This document shows, piece after piece, positions 1 to 6,514 of a stretch of 47,173 bases of DNA (its first letter is position 1; every line of letters begins with the position of its first letter). The notes under the pieces were generated by a model. That model saw nothing but the letters and a program-made list of their open reading frames with translations, was not told where the DNA came from and ran no database searches. This DNA is from a virus. The stretch is from the IMG/VR virus record IMGVR_UViG_3300025652_000129, positions 1 to 47,173 of that record; one strand, written 5' to 3'. The translations under genes and the position numbers were made by a program.

Positions 1-550
1 TATCATCACGACTAGAATAACTATTACCAACTTTGCCAAGTGCTTTCATACACTCATCAACATGTTTGGTTTTGTGTGGGTTATCTTTGTTTTCTTTTTG
101 TTGTGCATAGATATCTGGGTTGCAATCCATAGCTTTTAAATCTTCTCTAAAATATGCAACTGCAAATTTCTTTCCGTCCTCATTATCATACTCACTACCA
201 TTTAGATTACCAAACAAACCAAAATCAAAATGAGATTTAGTTTCTTTAGTGTCGCCCTCATCATCAACATCTTCATTGTGTGCAAAATAAAAACATTTAT
301 CTTTTGCTACAACATCACAAGGGTCGCCATATTTCTTTTTGAAAGTTCTTAATACTGCAACATCTTCTGGTGGATATGCTCTCTCAACAACTTCTTTTGC
401 AAGTGTACTTGCATAAGATTGTTCAGTATTAAAAATCTCTCTTGAACGAAGAAAGCCCTCTCGTTCTTGAGTGTCCTCATTCTCAAAGACATTTTTTATT
501 TTATTAAAGAGTTTGTTTCTTAACTCTGTATTCATTCTTATTTTTGTCAT
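1..550 (-). CDS. Hypothetical protein, 3' end outside window
   Basis: An open frame of 183 codons runs leftward from an ATG at 550 and leaves the window without a stop, so the C-terminus is missing. An AAAGG ribosome site lies about 7 bases before the ATG. The protein starts MTKIRMNTELRNKLFNKIKN and is rich in Asp, Glu and Lys, with no membrane segment. I do not recognise it with confidence. The N-terminal helix followed by a charged body faintly recalls proteins called nucleotide-modification-associated in phages, but this is only an impression. It is the first gene left of a non-coding stretch and may be read from a weak minus-strand site in the palindrome at 592-614. Confidence 0.75.
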   Translation of the reverse strand, partial: MTKIRMNTELRNKLFNKIKNVFENEDTQEREGFLRSREIFNTEQSYASTLAKEVVERAYPPEDVAVLRTFKKKYGDPCDVVAKDKCFYFAHNEDVDDEGDTKETKSHFDFGLFGNLNGSEYDNEDGKKFAVAYFREDLKAMDCNPDIYAQQKENKDNPHKTKHVDECMKALGKVGNSYSSRDD

Positions 551-593
551 TTTAGACCTTTCTATATTTAATTAATTTAATTTGTTTTATACC

Positions 594-622
594 TTGACAT
601 TAGGATAGTCAAGGATTATATA
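594..622 (+). promoter_or_regulatory. Candidate sigma70-like promoter
   Basis: TTGACA at 594-599 is followed after 17 bases by TATATA at 617-622. The -35 box lies in an inverted repeat (CCTTGAC 592-598, GTCAAGG 608-614), so a TTGACT box also faces left toward the partial gene at 550, with only a poor -10 (TAAAAC, 589-584). The rightward promoter has no gene within 500 bases, so it may drive a non-coding RNA or a long leader. Confidence 0.5.
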
Positions 623-735
623 TTATTTATTCCCTTTTGCTAATTACGGAATATTAAAAACTCAAATTAGTATGGGACTTGCACCAGAAAAAGCAAGTAG
701 GATTAACGCCAGGAAATATCATGTACAACCTGGCC

Positions 736-786
736 TGATCCCTGATCTATTTCTGGAAGATAGCCATTGAGATAGATCTGGGATCA
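736..786. repeat. 15-bp inverted repeat
   Basis: TGATCCCTGATCTAT (736-750) and ATAGATCTGGGATCA (772-786) are complementary at 14 of 15 positions around a 21-base loop. As RNA this would be a stable hairpin. No T-tract follows on the plus strand, so it is not a standard terminator. Confidence 0.75.
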
Positions 787-1007
787 GTCATTGTTGACTG
801 TGAGAATAAACACTAGAACATGGGTGAAGGAAAACAGAATAGGCCCCTGATGAGACTAGATAAATAGCGTCCTCTAGGCCCCGCGTAGCATAGTGACTGA
901 TCATTATTTGCTGGACCAATGCAATCCTTGTCGCGTTGGTCTTGCTAATGATAAACAACCGACCATATGGCGTGCCCCTGGCAGCCCTCTTTATAGGTGG
1001 AGTTTTG

Positions 1008-1046
1008 CCAGCTGTGCTGAGTCGACTGATCATCGAGCGCAGCTGG
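1008..1046. repeat. 11-bp inverted repeat
   Basis: CCAGCTGTGCT (1008-1018) pairs with AGCGCAGCTGG (1036-1046) with one mismatch, which would be a G-U pair in plus-strand RNA. The 17-base loop holds GTCGAC and TGATCA palindromes. It lies just before the AAGC repeat. Confidence 0.7.
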
Positions 1047-1062
1047 TTATATGATTTAAGGC

Positions 1063-1100
1063 CCAAGCTTCAAGCCGCAAGCTTCAAGCCACAAGCTTGA
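1063..1100. repeat. AAGC-type repeat, left copy
   Basis: A short run of AAGCTTCAAGCC units. The 19-mer CAAGCTTCAAGCCACAAGC at 1078-1096 recurs exactly at 1953-1971, beyond the Gp88-type gene. The run blends into the TTGACA box of the next promoter. Confidence 0.85.
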
Positions 1101-1125
1101 CAAGTTACGAACTATATAGTATAGG
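1097..1125 (+). promoter_or_regulatory. Candidate promoter for the Gp88-type gene
   Basis: TTGACA (1097-1102) is followed after 17 bases by TATAGG (1120-1125), which would start transcription near 1132, about 15 bases before the ATG at 1147. The leader carries a strong AAAGGAGA ribosome site. Confidence 0.5.
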
Positions 1126-1146
1126 ATAATAAAGGAGAAATAAATT

Positions 1147-1746
1147 ATGTTAATAAAAGAAGCAAGAAAGATTACAGACTCATTAACCCGAACCAGCAAG
1201 ATGCCTGGCCTATCTTACAGCCTGCCAGCCTGGGCCTGTCAAACAGGTGCCAAGCTCAGGAAGATTCCAACCAGCCCATGCTTCGGTTGTTATGCTATGA
1301 AAAATAATTATACCAGGTACCCAGCAATCAAGGCGGCCCAGTATAGAAGACTGGATGCAATCACCAACCCGCTATGGGTCGAAGCAATGGTAACACAAAT
1401 CAAGCGCCAAAAATGGTTTAGATGGCATGACGCTGGAGACCTTCAGAGCAGCGAGCACATGCAAAAAATTATAGAAGTGTGTAAGCTCACACCTGATACG
1501 AAGCACTGGCTGCCCACACAAGAAAGGCAATACCTGCCAGCACCTGAAGATGTTCCTGAAAATTTAATTATAAGACTGTCAGCTTCTAAGGTAGACGGCA
1601 ACCCAGGCAACGCCTGGTCCCATAGCTCAACGGTGGTGACTGATGGAAGCCCCAGCTGCATGGCGCCTACTCAAGGTGGTAAATGTTTAGATTGTAGAGC
1701 ATGCTGGAATAAAGATATAAAAAATGTTAGTTATGGTAAACATTAA
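1147..1746 (+). CDS. Gp88-domain (gene product 88 family) protein
   Basis: The 199-residue protein matches my recollection of the phage gene-product-88 family. It has SKMPGLSYSLPAW at 17-29, C31, a CFGCYA pair (C45, C48), FRWHDAGDLQS at 91-101, HWLPTQE at 120-126, IIRLSAS at 141-147, and a C-terminal cluster C171, C180, C183, C186 ending in CRACW. The paired cysteines suggest a metal or Fe-S site, but the biochemical role of the family is unknown to me. An AAAGGAGA ribosome site precedes the ATG. Codon use is GC-richer than in neighbouring genes, and exact 19-bp repeats lie on either side of the gene and its partner, so it looks imported. It is one of few plus-strand genes here. Confidence 0.85.
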   Translation: MLIKEARKITDSLTRTSKMPGLSYSLPAWACQTGAKLRKIPTSPCFGCYAMKNNYTRYPAIKAAQYRRLDAITNPLWVEAMVTQIKRQKWFRWHDAGDLQSSEHMQKIIEVCKLTPDTKHWLPTQERQYLPAPEDVPENLIIRLSASKVDGNPGNAWSHSSTVVTDGSPSCMAPTQGGKCLDCRACWNKDIKNVSYGKH

Positions 1747-1748
1747 TC

Positions 1749-1985
1749 ATGCACGTATTTAAACATCCAAAATATTACGAAGAGTATAGAAAGAGAGCGA
1801 AGGAGGCCCAGCGTGAAGCGAAGCTCAAGCTGCAGGCTGCAAGCTCCAAGCCACAAGCTACTCAAAGCCTGAAGGGAACAAGCTGTTCATCCGGTAAGAC
1901 CCAAGCTGGTCAAGATGCAAGCCACAAGCCTCAATCCCCAAGCGGCAAGGTTCAAGCTTCAAGCCACAAGCGCCAAGCTCCATAA
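1749..1985 (+). CDS. Small basic protein with a repeat-encoded tail
   Basis: The gene starts two bases after the stop of the Gp88-type gene and is probably translationally coupled to it. Residues 1-25 (MHVFKHPKYYEEYRKRAKEA onward) look like a normal charged helix. The rest is a low-complexity K/Q/S/A tail read from the AAGC repeat. It overlaps the nuclease gene on the other strand for 128 bases. The N-terminal part may be the only conserved portion, and the tail may simply be repeat that has been read into. Confidence 0.5.
   Translation: MHVFKHPKYYEEYRKRAKEAQREAKLKLQAASSKPQATQSLKGTSCSSGKTQAGQDASHKPQSPSGKVQASSHKRQAP
1830..1980. repeat. AAGC-rich degenerate repeat array
   Basis: About fifteen AAGC words, mostly CAAGC, occur in 150 bases, often spaced 8-10 bases apart. 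The 19-mer at 1953-1971 is identical to 1078-1096. Coding frames cross it on both strands: a K/Q/S-rich tail rightward and a leucine/cysteine-containing tail of the nuclease leftward. Confidence 0.85.
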
Positions 1986-2268
1986 TATCCTTCCCCTCAT
2001 AAAGTTTTACAAGGTTAAGGGAGAGGGACTTAACCAGGATAAATGTATTCTTTGGATGTTTCACATGAAACGAAAATTGATGAGGTGAGATGCGTACCTT
2101 GTTTGTTTTTGTAGCTTTTAACTCAACAGTGAAAAAGACGCCACGACTATTATAACCCAATAGATCGGGAGTACCAAAAGAACCGCTATTTTCAATCCTT
2201 GTCCACGATATTTGAGGTGTAGATTTTTTAAGTTCATGCCATAGTTTTCGTTCAGGTTTGATCGACAT
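1858..2268 (-). CDS. PD-(D/E)XK nuclease (VRR-NUC or resolvase-like)
   Basis: The 136-residue protein has a compact nuclease core. A basic N-terminal helix is followed by SGSFGTPDLLGY (P34, D35) and VELKATKT (E49, K51), the G-x-P-D ... E-x-K pattern of phage VRR-NUC and Holliday-junction-type endonucleases. It probably trims branched or broken DNA during replication or packaging. The core ends near residue 96. Residues 97-136 come from the AAGC repeat read backward and look like an appended tail. The gene converges with the plus-strand gene ending at 1985 and overlaps it by 128 bases. Confidence 0.75.
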   Translation of the reverse strand: MSIKPERKLWHELKKSTPQISWTRIENSGSFGTPDLLGYNSRGVFFTVELKATKTNKVRISPHQFSFHVKHPKNTFILVKSLSLNLVKLYEGKDIMELGACGLKLEPCRLGIEACGLHLDQLGSYRMNSLFPSGFE

Positions 2269-2276
2269 TTTTAATA

Positions 2277-2501
2277 CTACAGCTTCTTAATTACTTTGCC
2301 CATTTTCCATTGTTCAGGTGAAATTGTAAATACTAATCGATGGGATTCTCTTACTCCTATTAATTTATTTTGCAATAGTTTTGCACCATTGATGTCATAA
2401 AATTCTCCATTAGGAAGTACAACTTGCACTCTTGCGTCTTGTGCAACAGGAGCAGTGTTGAATTTATCTATTACTTGCTTTAATAACTTTCCGGTAAACA
2501 T
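2277..2501 (-). CDS. Small hypothetical protein
   Basis: A 74-residue protein (MFTGKLLKQVIDKFNTAPVA at the start) with predicted beta-rich content and a VQVVLPNGEFYDINGAKLL stretch. I do not recognise its function. It is 8 bases upstream of the nuclease gene and diverges from the small terminase gene. No Shine-Dalgarno sequence precedes the ATG, and a promoter-like site lies so close that the message could be leaderless. Confidence 0.7.
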   Translation of the reverse strand: MFTGKLLKQVIDKFNTAPVAQDARVQVVLPNGEFYDINGAKLLQNKLIGVRESHRLVFTISPEQWKMGKVIKKL

Positions 2502-2508
2502 GGGTTGA

Positions 2509-2537
2509 TTTATAATCTAAGTTGTATTAAATATCAA
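2509..2537 (-). promoter_or_regulatory. Candidate promoter, possibly leaderless
   Basis: On the minus strand TTGATA (2537-2532) and TATAAA (2514-2509) are 17 bases apart. The predicted start, about 2502, falls at the ATG at 2501. The same gap must also serve the plus-strand gene at 2540, for which TATAAT at 2511-2516 is present but lacks a good -35. Confidence 0.45.
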
Positions 2538-2539
2538 GT

Positions 2540-3112
2540 ATGGGTTTGCCAAAAAAATTAACTGAAAGACAGATGAAATTTGCTCACGAGATTGTGACAA
2601 ACGAAGGTAGAAAAACAGCAACTGAATGCGCTGTAGATGCAGGTTTTGAAAAAGAATTTGCAAGGCAGTATGCAAGTAAATTACAAAATCCTCAATTGTA
2701 TCCTTTAGTGGTTAAATATATTGGAGAGCTACGTGAAGAGTGGCAGAAAAAATATGAAGTTACTTATGATAGACATATTGCAGAATTAGGTAAGGTTAGA
2801 GGTGAGGCTCTTAAAAACAAAGCCTGGTCTGCTGCAGTTAATGCTGAAGTTGCGAGAGGTAAAGCTGCAGGTCTGTATATAGAACAGAAGATAATCCGTA
2901 CTGGTAAACTAGAAGACTTAACAACAGAAGAATTAGAAAGCAGAATGAAACAAATAATAGATGATTATTCACCCATTTTAGAAGATGTTCCATTTGAAGA
3001 AATAAAAGACCAAGTCCAATCCAAATTAAAAACCAAAAAAGAGTCAGAACCATCTAGTGAATCTTCGTTATCTTCTTCACACAAGAAGTCGGGAAAACGG
3101 AACGTTCACTAA
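2540..3112 (+). CDS. terS: Terminase small subunit
   Basis: The 190-residue protein begins with the helix-turn-helix pattern of small terminases: LTERQMKFAHEIV at 7-19, then repeated Ala-rich helices (TATECAVDAGF and FARQYASKLQNP). These resemble Terminase_2-type DNA-recognition domains. Residues 60-135 are helical and would form the oligomerisation core. The C-terminal 30 residues are Ser/Lys-rich, as in proteins that contact the large subunit. It would recognise phage DNA and start packaging. It stands alone on the plus strand, far from the capsid genes, and no large terminase is in the window. Its last 59 bases overlap the convergent gene at 3054-3368. Confidence 0.8.
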   Translation: MGLPKKLTERQMKFAHEIVTNEGRKTATECAVDAGFEKEFARQYASKLQNPQLYPLVVKYIGELREEWQKKYEVTYDRHIAELGKVRGEALKNKAWSAAVNAEVARGKAAGLYIEQKIIRTGKLEDLTTEELESRMKQIIDDYSPILEDVPFEEIKDQVQSKLKTKKESEPSSESSLSSSHKKSGKRNVH

Positions 3113-3368
3113 AAGCAATAGATCCATCATCTTCAATATCATAGCCAGCAAAGATTCTTATTGTCTCTTTGTCCTTACTAAACAACCAACCTTCACTTAC
3201 AGGTGTAGCTAGTTTCATATTTTTAAATTCTCTTTCAGAACCCCAACCACCTTCTGTGATGATATCAATCCAATCGATACGCACACGTTTATAAGGGAAA
3301 GGAGCCGCTACTTTTACGGTCTTAGGTTTCTCATAACTATTTATACTTCTAGATTTCTTTTTTGCCAT
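3054..3368 (-). CDS. Hypothetical protein with YKRVRIDW motif
   Basis: A 104-residue protein with a basic, Ser-rich start, then PYKRVRIDWIDI, ATPVSEGWLFSKDK and a final CVKKITK. The pattern is familiar from short conserved proteins of marine phages, but no function is known to me. The segment rich in W, I and V suggests a small beta-barrel, possibly nucleic-acid binding. Its C-terminal 19 codons overlap the end of the small terminase gene on the other strand. Confidence 0.7.
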   Translation of the reverse strand: MAKKKSRSINSYEKPKTVKVAAPFPYKRVRIDWIDIITEGGWGSEREFKNMKLATPVSEGWLFSKDKETIRIFAGYDIEDDGSIAFSERSVFPTSCVKKITKIH

Positions 3369-3581
3369 ATCCCAACCATAGAGTTTTTATTTTGAAAAAC
3401 AAGTTTTTTAAAAAAGGTAAAAAGGTTCTCTCACGTAGGGAATTCAACTGTGTAACACACTGAAACACGTTGTAACACGATTGAAACAACACTTTATTTA
3501 ATAATATCAACACTTTAGAGCCATTGTCACGTTGTAACACCCTCTCTACGCTGAAAAAAATATTTTTTATCATTTTCAAAT
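3369..3581. promoter_or_regulatory. Intergenic region with TGTAACAC repeats
   Basis: This gap between two minus-strand genes holds a 13-bp exact direct repeat CACGTTGTAACAC (3466-3478 and 3528-3540), plus related words TGTAACACAC (3451-3460) and TGAAACACG (3461-3469). Such clustering suggests binding sites for a regulator or replication protein. A 76-codon minus frame (3349-3579) covers it but has no ribosome site and an unlikely composition. Confidence 0.5.
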
Positions 3582-4292
3582 CTAAACTACTATGGATCCT
3601 GTTGCCTGATGCCTGTCGCTATAGTATTTATCCACTCTTCTAAGCCATTCGAACATAAAACCTTGAAATTCCTTACCAGATGATATGTATTTAAGTATAG
3701 GCCCATTCTTAACGCTAATTAGAATCACTCCAGAGTTTATATTAGATCCATAAACATAGTTGTGAGCAATAGCATAAGCCGCAGTCTGAATAAAATAGTC
3801 ATCAATCCATTCACGTTTTTTATACTTATTCGATTGTTTGAAGTCCATTATACTTTCACGTCCCTCATAGATTCCAGCGATGTCACACGCTCCAGCGTAT
3901 AGGCCGGGATAGTACATCATCATTTCCATACCCCAGACTTCATCAATTGAGTTTTTAAAACCACTATCAATTAAGTTATTAGCCATGACTCCAGCTTCTT
4001 GGCCAAGGTCAGACATATCCATATGATTCTCATCTTTTATGTAACCCTCAAGTATTCTATGCATGATGGTCCCTCTAGCTGCTGCGTTATCTCTAACTTT
4101 ATCTGCCTCTTTTTCGCCAACTTTCTGCCTCCATCTGGCCAAACTCTCTTCTTTCTCAGGTGAACGAGTCTTACCTAATATAGTTGTAACACTAGGCAGT
4201 TTCTCTTCATTGACTGAATACATTCTACCAGTTGGCCCATCAACTCTTACAGGATCTTTGTAGTCGTATTTTTTATTCCAATTAATGGTCAC
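3582..4292 (-). CDS. PD-(D/E)XK exonuclease (RecB/Cas4-like)
   Basis: From a GTG at 4292 the protein is 236 residues. An AGGAGG ribosome site is 6 bases before this GTG; a farther ATG at 4379 lies inside the upstream gene and has none. Visible features are LPSVTTIL (32-39), H78 in the TIMHRILEGY helix, E123, GACD with D137, and MDFK (D150, K152). This order, H ... E ... D ... D-x-K, matches RecB-type single-strand or end-resecting nucleases. It likely works in recombination or degradation of host DNA. The gene overlaps the preceding HNH-type gene by 11 bases. Confidence 0.75.
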   Translation of the reverse strand: MTINWNKKYDYKDPVRVDGPTGRMYSVNEEKLPSVTTILGKTRSPEKEESLARWRQKVGEKEADKVRDNAAARGTIMHRILEGYIKDENHMDMSDLGQEAGVMANNLIDSGFKNSIDEVWGMEMMMYYPGLYAGACDIAGIYEGRESIMDFKQSNKYKKREWIDDYFIQTAAYAIAHNYVYGSNINSGVILISVKNGPILKYISSGKEFQGFMFEWLRRVDKYYSDRHQATGSIVV

Positions 4293-5076
4293 GTCTTTCC
4301 TCCTCTTCATCTTCATACTCATCTTCTTCACGTATTTGACTAGGTTCAGCTCTAGCCATTTCCATAAATTTGATAGCATAAGAGTTAAAAAGTTCTAATG
4401 ATTTTTTAGTATGATCAACCACATCAAGAATAAGATCTATATCAGCTCTATTTCTATAACTATGTTTAGCCTCTAGAGTTTCTAACTCAAACTCAGTCAT
4501 CTTTTTACAATACTCAGAATTTTCTACAAAATCTAAATACCTAGCTGCAAGATAAGGAGTTACATTTCCCTTTTCATTGTTAGCTTTCCAACAAATAAAC
4601 ATAATGTTTTTAGGGCCATAAGGCATAGAGGACAATATTCTATCTTTAGAAATATTAGTGTTGGTAATTTTACCTTTACCTTTGACTCTTGTCATCTCTA
4701 TGTGAGGATAGTAAGGACATTTTAAACCATATTTTTTTTCTTGTTCTTTCCAACAATTAAAAAATTCTTCAAAGTCCTTAAACTGATTACCATGTATGGA
4801 TGTTCTAATTCCACCCCATAACTCCATAAAGTAACCTCTCTCGCTCTCTACGTATTTTTGTTGAGAAGTTTTTTTCTGTTCTGTAGTAAGGTTTTTCTTA
4901 TATTCTTTAGCTCTTTGATTGTCACAAGTTATGCAATAAGAAGCATAAGATTTTACTCCTATCTTACGATTTTTAACAGGATAAAAATATTCCTCTGTTC
5001 TAGGAAACATTTCTTTACATTTATAACATTTTTTATTTTCTAAAGTTGAGTTTACATATTTTTTTCTTAGTGTCAT
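4282..5076 (-). CDS. Zinc-ribbon protein with HNH-like endonuclease motif
   Basis: The 264-residue protein opens with a treble-clef-like cluster (C17, C20, C48, C51). At 139-170 it has NTNISKDRILSSMPYG, then N157 and ANNEKG. This is the 'N-x-S-x-D-R-I ... GY ... N ... N-x-x-K' pattern of HNH endonucleases, with Asn in place of the usual first His, so activity is uncertain. The C-terminus is long and helical and ends in a very acidic stretch (residues 250-262). It could be a homing-type or packaging-associated nuclease. It lies between the methyltransferase and the exonuclease in one operon. Confidence 0.6.
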   Translation of the reverse strand: MTLRKKYVNSTLENKKCYKCKEMFPRTEEYFYPVKNRKIGVKSYASYCITCDNQRAKEYKKNLTTEQKKTSQQKYVESERGYFMELWGGIRTSIHGNQFKDFEEFFNCWKEQEKKYGLKCPYYPHIEMTRVKGKGKITNTNISKDRILSSMPYGPKNIMFICWKANNEKGNVTPYLAARYLDFVENSEYCKKMTEFELETLEAKHSYRNRADIDLILDVVDHTKKSLELFNSYAIKFMEMARAEPSQIREEDEYEDEEEERRDH

Positions 5077-5077
5077 A

Positions 5078-5662
5078 TTATATCCTTTCCAGACATACTT
5101 TGGTTTCTCCCATCTCTATAGTTTTGAAGTCAAAGAAAGTTAGTGCATGAGCAATTACATGCATTTCATATCTGTTTTGATCATCAAATACGTATCGAGT
5201 ATGTGGAGCAGATCTGTTTGCAAACCAAACAGCTTCAGTCAATACATCTCTAGTCATGTGTGGACCATCAAAATGTACAAATGAATAAGTTTTTTTAGAC
5301 CACTCAGGGTCAGCCATAAACGCAGTGTCAGTCATGTTAGCTAAAACAAATTTGCCAGCGTTCCTGTATTTATAAAAATCATTTAACATGGTATCTCTCA
5401 TGTCATCGGTATAGTTAGCTGTTATAGCTCCTCTTCTATGTTCGGGCCAATACTTTGTATAATCCCTGTCGTAGTGTTGGTAAGATAGATTAGCATAAGG
5501 ATCGACTCCAACATGCATGTAATTATTTTTTACATTGTCCATAATTAATTTAGTACCTAAACCACGTCTAACACCTATCTCACAACTATAATAACCTTGA
5601 CAGTCAAAGTCTTTAGTCCACTTTTCTAGTAAATTATACTCTGCACCATCACCTTCAATCAT
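5078..5662 (-). CDS. Class I SAM-dependent methyltransferase
   Basis: The 194-residue protein has motif I as CEIGVRRGLGTK (27-38), motif II as HVGVDPYA (50-57) and later SFVHFDGPHMTRDV. The last is the DG-x-H element of the Methyltransf_24-type family that often acts on sugars or small molecules. No DNA-recognition domain and no DPPY or PC motif are visible, so I do not read it as a DNA methylase. It overlaps the next upstream gene by 8 bases. With the glycosyltransferases it could act on a glycan; that is inference only. Confidence 0.7.
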   Translation of the reverse strand: MIEGDGAEYNLLEKWTKDFDCQGYYSCEIGVRRGLGTKLIMDNVKNNYMHVGVDPYANLSYQHYDRDYTKYWPEHRRGAITANYTDDMRDTMLNDFYKYRNAGKFVLANMTDTAFMADPEWSKKTYSFVHFDGPHMTRDVLTEAVWFANRSAPHTRYVFDDQNRYEMHVIAHALTFFDFKTIEMGETKVCLERI

Positions 5663-5861
5663 CTAGGTATTCCTTTACAAGACCTAACTTCTCTTCTGCA
5701 TCAGCTCTTTTTTGTATTAGCTTATCAACCTCTTCAATGTGTTGTGGGTGCTCACCAATACCTACAGAAGTATGTAGATATATTTTAATTGTTGCATCAG
5801 CGGCTGAAATATCTGCACGATATTTTTTTTCTAATGCTTCAAGTATCGCTTTTTTAATCAT
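5655..5861 (-). CDS. Small helical hypothetical protein
   Basis: A 68-residue, mostly helical charged protein ending in EEKLGLVKEYLDD. The middle has HTSVGIGEHPQHIEEVDKL. It overlaps the flanking genes by 8 bases on each side, which supports it as a real operon member. Function not recognised. Confidence 0.65.
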   Translation of the reverse strand: MIKKAILEALEKKYRADISAADATIKIYLHTSVGIGEHPQHIEEVDKLIQKRADAEEKLGLVKEYLDD

Positions 5862-6030
5862 CCCAACTCCTTTTCATTCTTCTCATTTCACTATGTAACT
5901 CTTGCATATGCATTTTATCACAACTTTTAATCCAATCAATTAACTCCTGTCTCATAGATTTTTGTTCATCGTGAGCCTTAGCTTTGTTTTTACTTATTAC
6001 TTCAAAGTGTTCATCTTTTAGTTCAGCCAT
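5854..6030 (-). CDS. Small hypothetical protein, 58 residues
   Basis: Translation gives MAELKDEHFEVISKNKAKAH, then a charged helix and a final RRMKRSWDD. It starts with ATG at 6030 and ends TAA at 5854, overlapping both neighbours by 8 bases. The highly charged helical sequence and snug spacing indicate a real small gene of the early operon. No domain was recognised. Confidence 0.6.
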   Translation of the reverse strand: MAELKDEHFEVISKNKAKAHDEQKSMRQELIDWIKSCDKMHMQELHSEMRRMKRSWDD

Positions 6031-6298
6031 GTTGTTCCTTTCTAAAGTATTCAGTTGCTTTCATTCTTATGTATTCATGATCAAAGCCGGCAAACGTACA
6101 CACCGCCTTAAAATCTGCGTTAGGTTCAGTAAACCATCTACGAGATGAATCAGAATAATTTCTATCAGACATCCCGTAAGATTTAAAACCTTTTCCTAAT
6201 GCGTCTTCGAGAGCTACAATTAAAACATTTCTCCACAAAGATTTAACAGGGTCACGATGCTCACCTGTTATGTTAAGAGCTCTTTCGTAATTTTCCAT
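6023..6298 (-). CDS. Conserved small phage protein
   Basis: A 91-residue protein with SLWRNVLIVALEDAL (20-34), SSRRWFTEPNADFKAVCTFAG and an ending HEYIRMKATEYFRKEQHG. This arrangement, a helix with W and ALxDA then a short RRWF-NADFxxVC motif, recalls a small protein common in many phages and prophages, where it is often encoded near replication genes. The function is unknown to me. It overlaps both flanking genes. Confidence 0.65.
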   Translation of the reverse strand: MENYERALNITGEHRDPVKSLWRNVLIVALEDALGKGFKSYGMSDRNYSDSSRRWFTEPNADFKAVCTFAGFDHEYIRMKATEYFRKEQHG

Positions 6299-6449
6299 TT
6301 AATTTCTTAGCTTTCTCGTCAACTAGTATCTTTACAGTTTGCGCTCTACTTAGAGTGACCCCTGGTGCCAGATTCTTAGCTATCTTTCCTATTTTCTCGT
6401 AGCAATCATGTGATACTGCGAGACTTTTATATTTACTTATATCAGTCAT
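6273..6449 (-). CDS. Small ribbon-helix-helix-like protein
   Basis: A 58-residue frame begins with ATG at 6449 behind an AAAGGAT ribosome site and ends TAA at 6273, overlapping the next gene by 26 bases. The product (MTDISKYKSLAVSHDCYEKI at the start) has a short strand, then two helices (DCYEKIGKIAKNLA and LSRAQTVKILVDEKAKKL). That is the layout of small Arc/MetJ-type regulators. It is the first gene of the leftward block beside a divergent promoter region, so a regulatory role is plausible but unproven. Confidence 0.6.
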   Translation of the reverse strand: MTDISKYKSLAVSHDCYEKIGKIAKNLAPGVTLSRAQTVKILVDEKAKKLNGKLRKSS

Positions 6450-6485
6450 TATGTTATCCTTTCGATTTATATATAATCATATAGG

Positions 6486-6514
6486 ATTATTATATTTATT
6501 TACAAGGTTGTCAA
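6486..6514 (-). promoter_or_regulatory. Candidate leftward promoter of the early block
   Basis: On the minus strand TTGACA (6514-6509) and AATAAT (6491-6486) are 17 bases apart, giving a start near 6479 and a 30-base leader with AAAGGAT before the ATG at 6449. The -35 overlaps the start codon of the plus-strand gene at 6514. Confidence 0.5.

Larger units (their letters stand above)
623..1062. other. Structured, GC-richer non-coding segment
   Basis: No convincing gene lies here. The segment is visibly richer in G and C than the AT-rich genome around it. It contains two strong inverted repeats (736-786 and 1008-1046) and a direct repeat TAGGCCCC (840-847 and 875-882). A promoter-like site sits just upstream at 594-622. 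A minus-strand frame of 92 codons (788-1066) opens with TTG and has no ribosome site. Candidate roles are a structured RNA, a replication origin, or an imported spacer; the sequence does not decide between them. Confidence 0.5.

Noticed and set aside
660-1060. tRNA gene in the structured segment
   Set aside because: No T-loop GTTCRA-type sequence with matching acceptor arms could be found.
788-1066. Minus-strand frame of 92 codons in the non-coding segment
   Set aside because: It starts with TTG, has no ribosome site, and is interrupted by strong inverted repeats; the protein looks unlike any neighbour.
1830-1980. CRISPR array
   Set aside because: Units are degenerate and about 8-10 bases apart with no constant 25-40 base repeat or spacers, and no cas genes are present.
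3349-3579. Minus-strand frame of 76 codons
   Set aside because: Starts without a ribosome site, spans the TGTAACAC repeats, and overlaps the start of a better gene; composition looks random.
5078-5662. DNA methylase for restriction evasion
   Set aside because: No DPPY, NPPY or PC motif and no recognition domain; motifs fit a sugar or small-molecule methyltransferase better.
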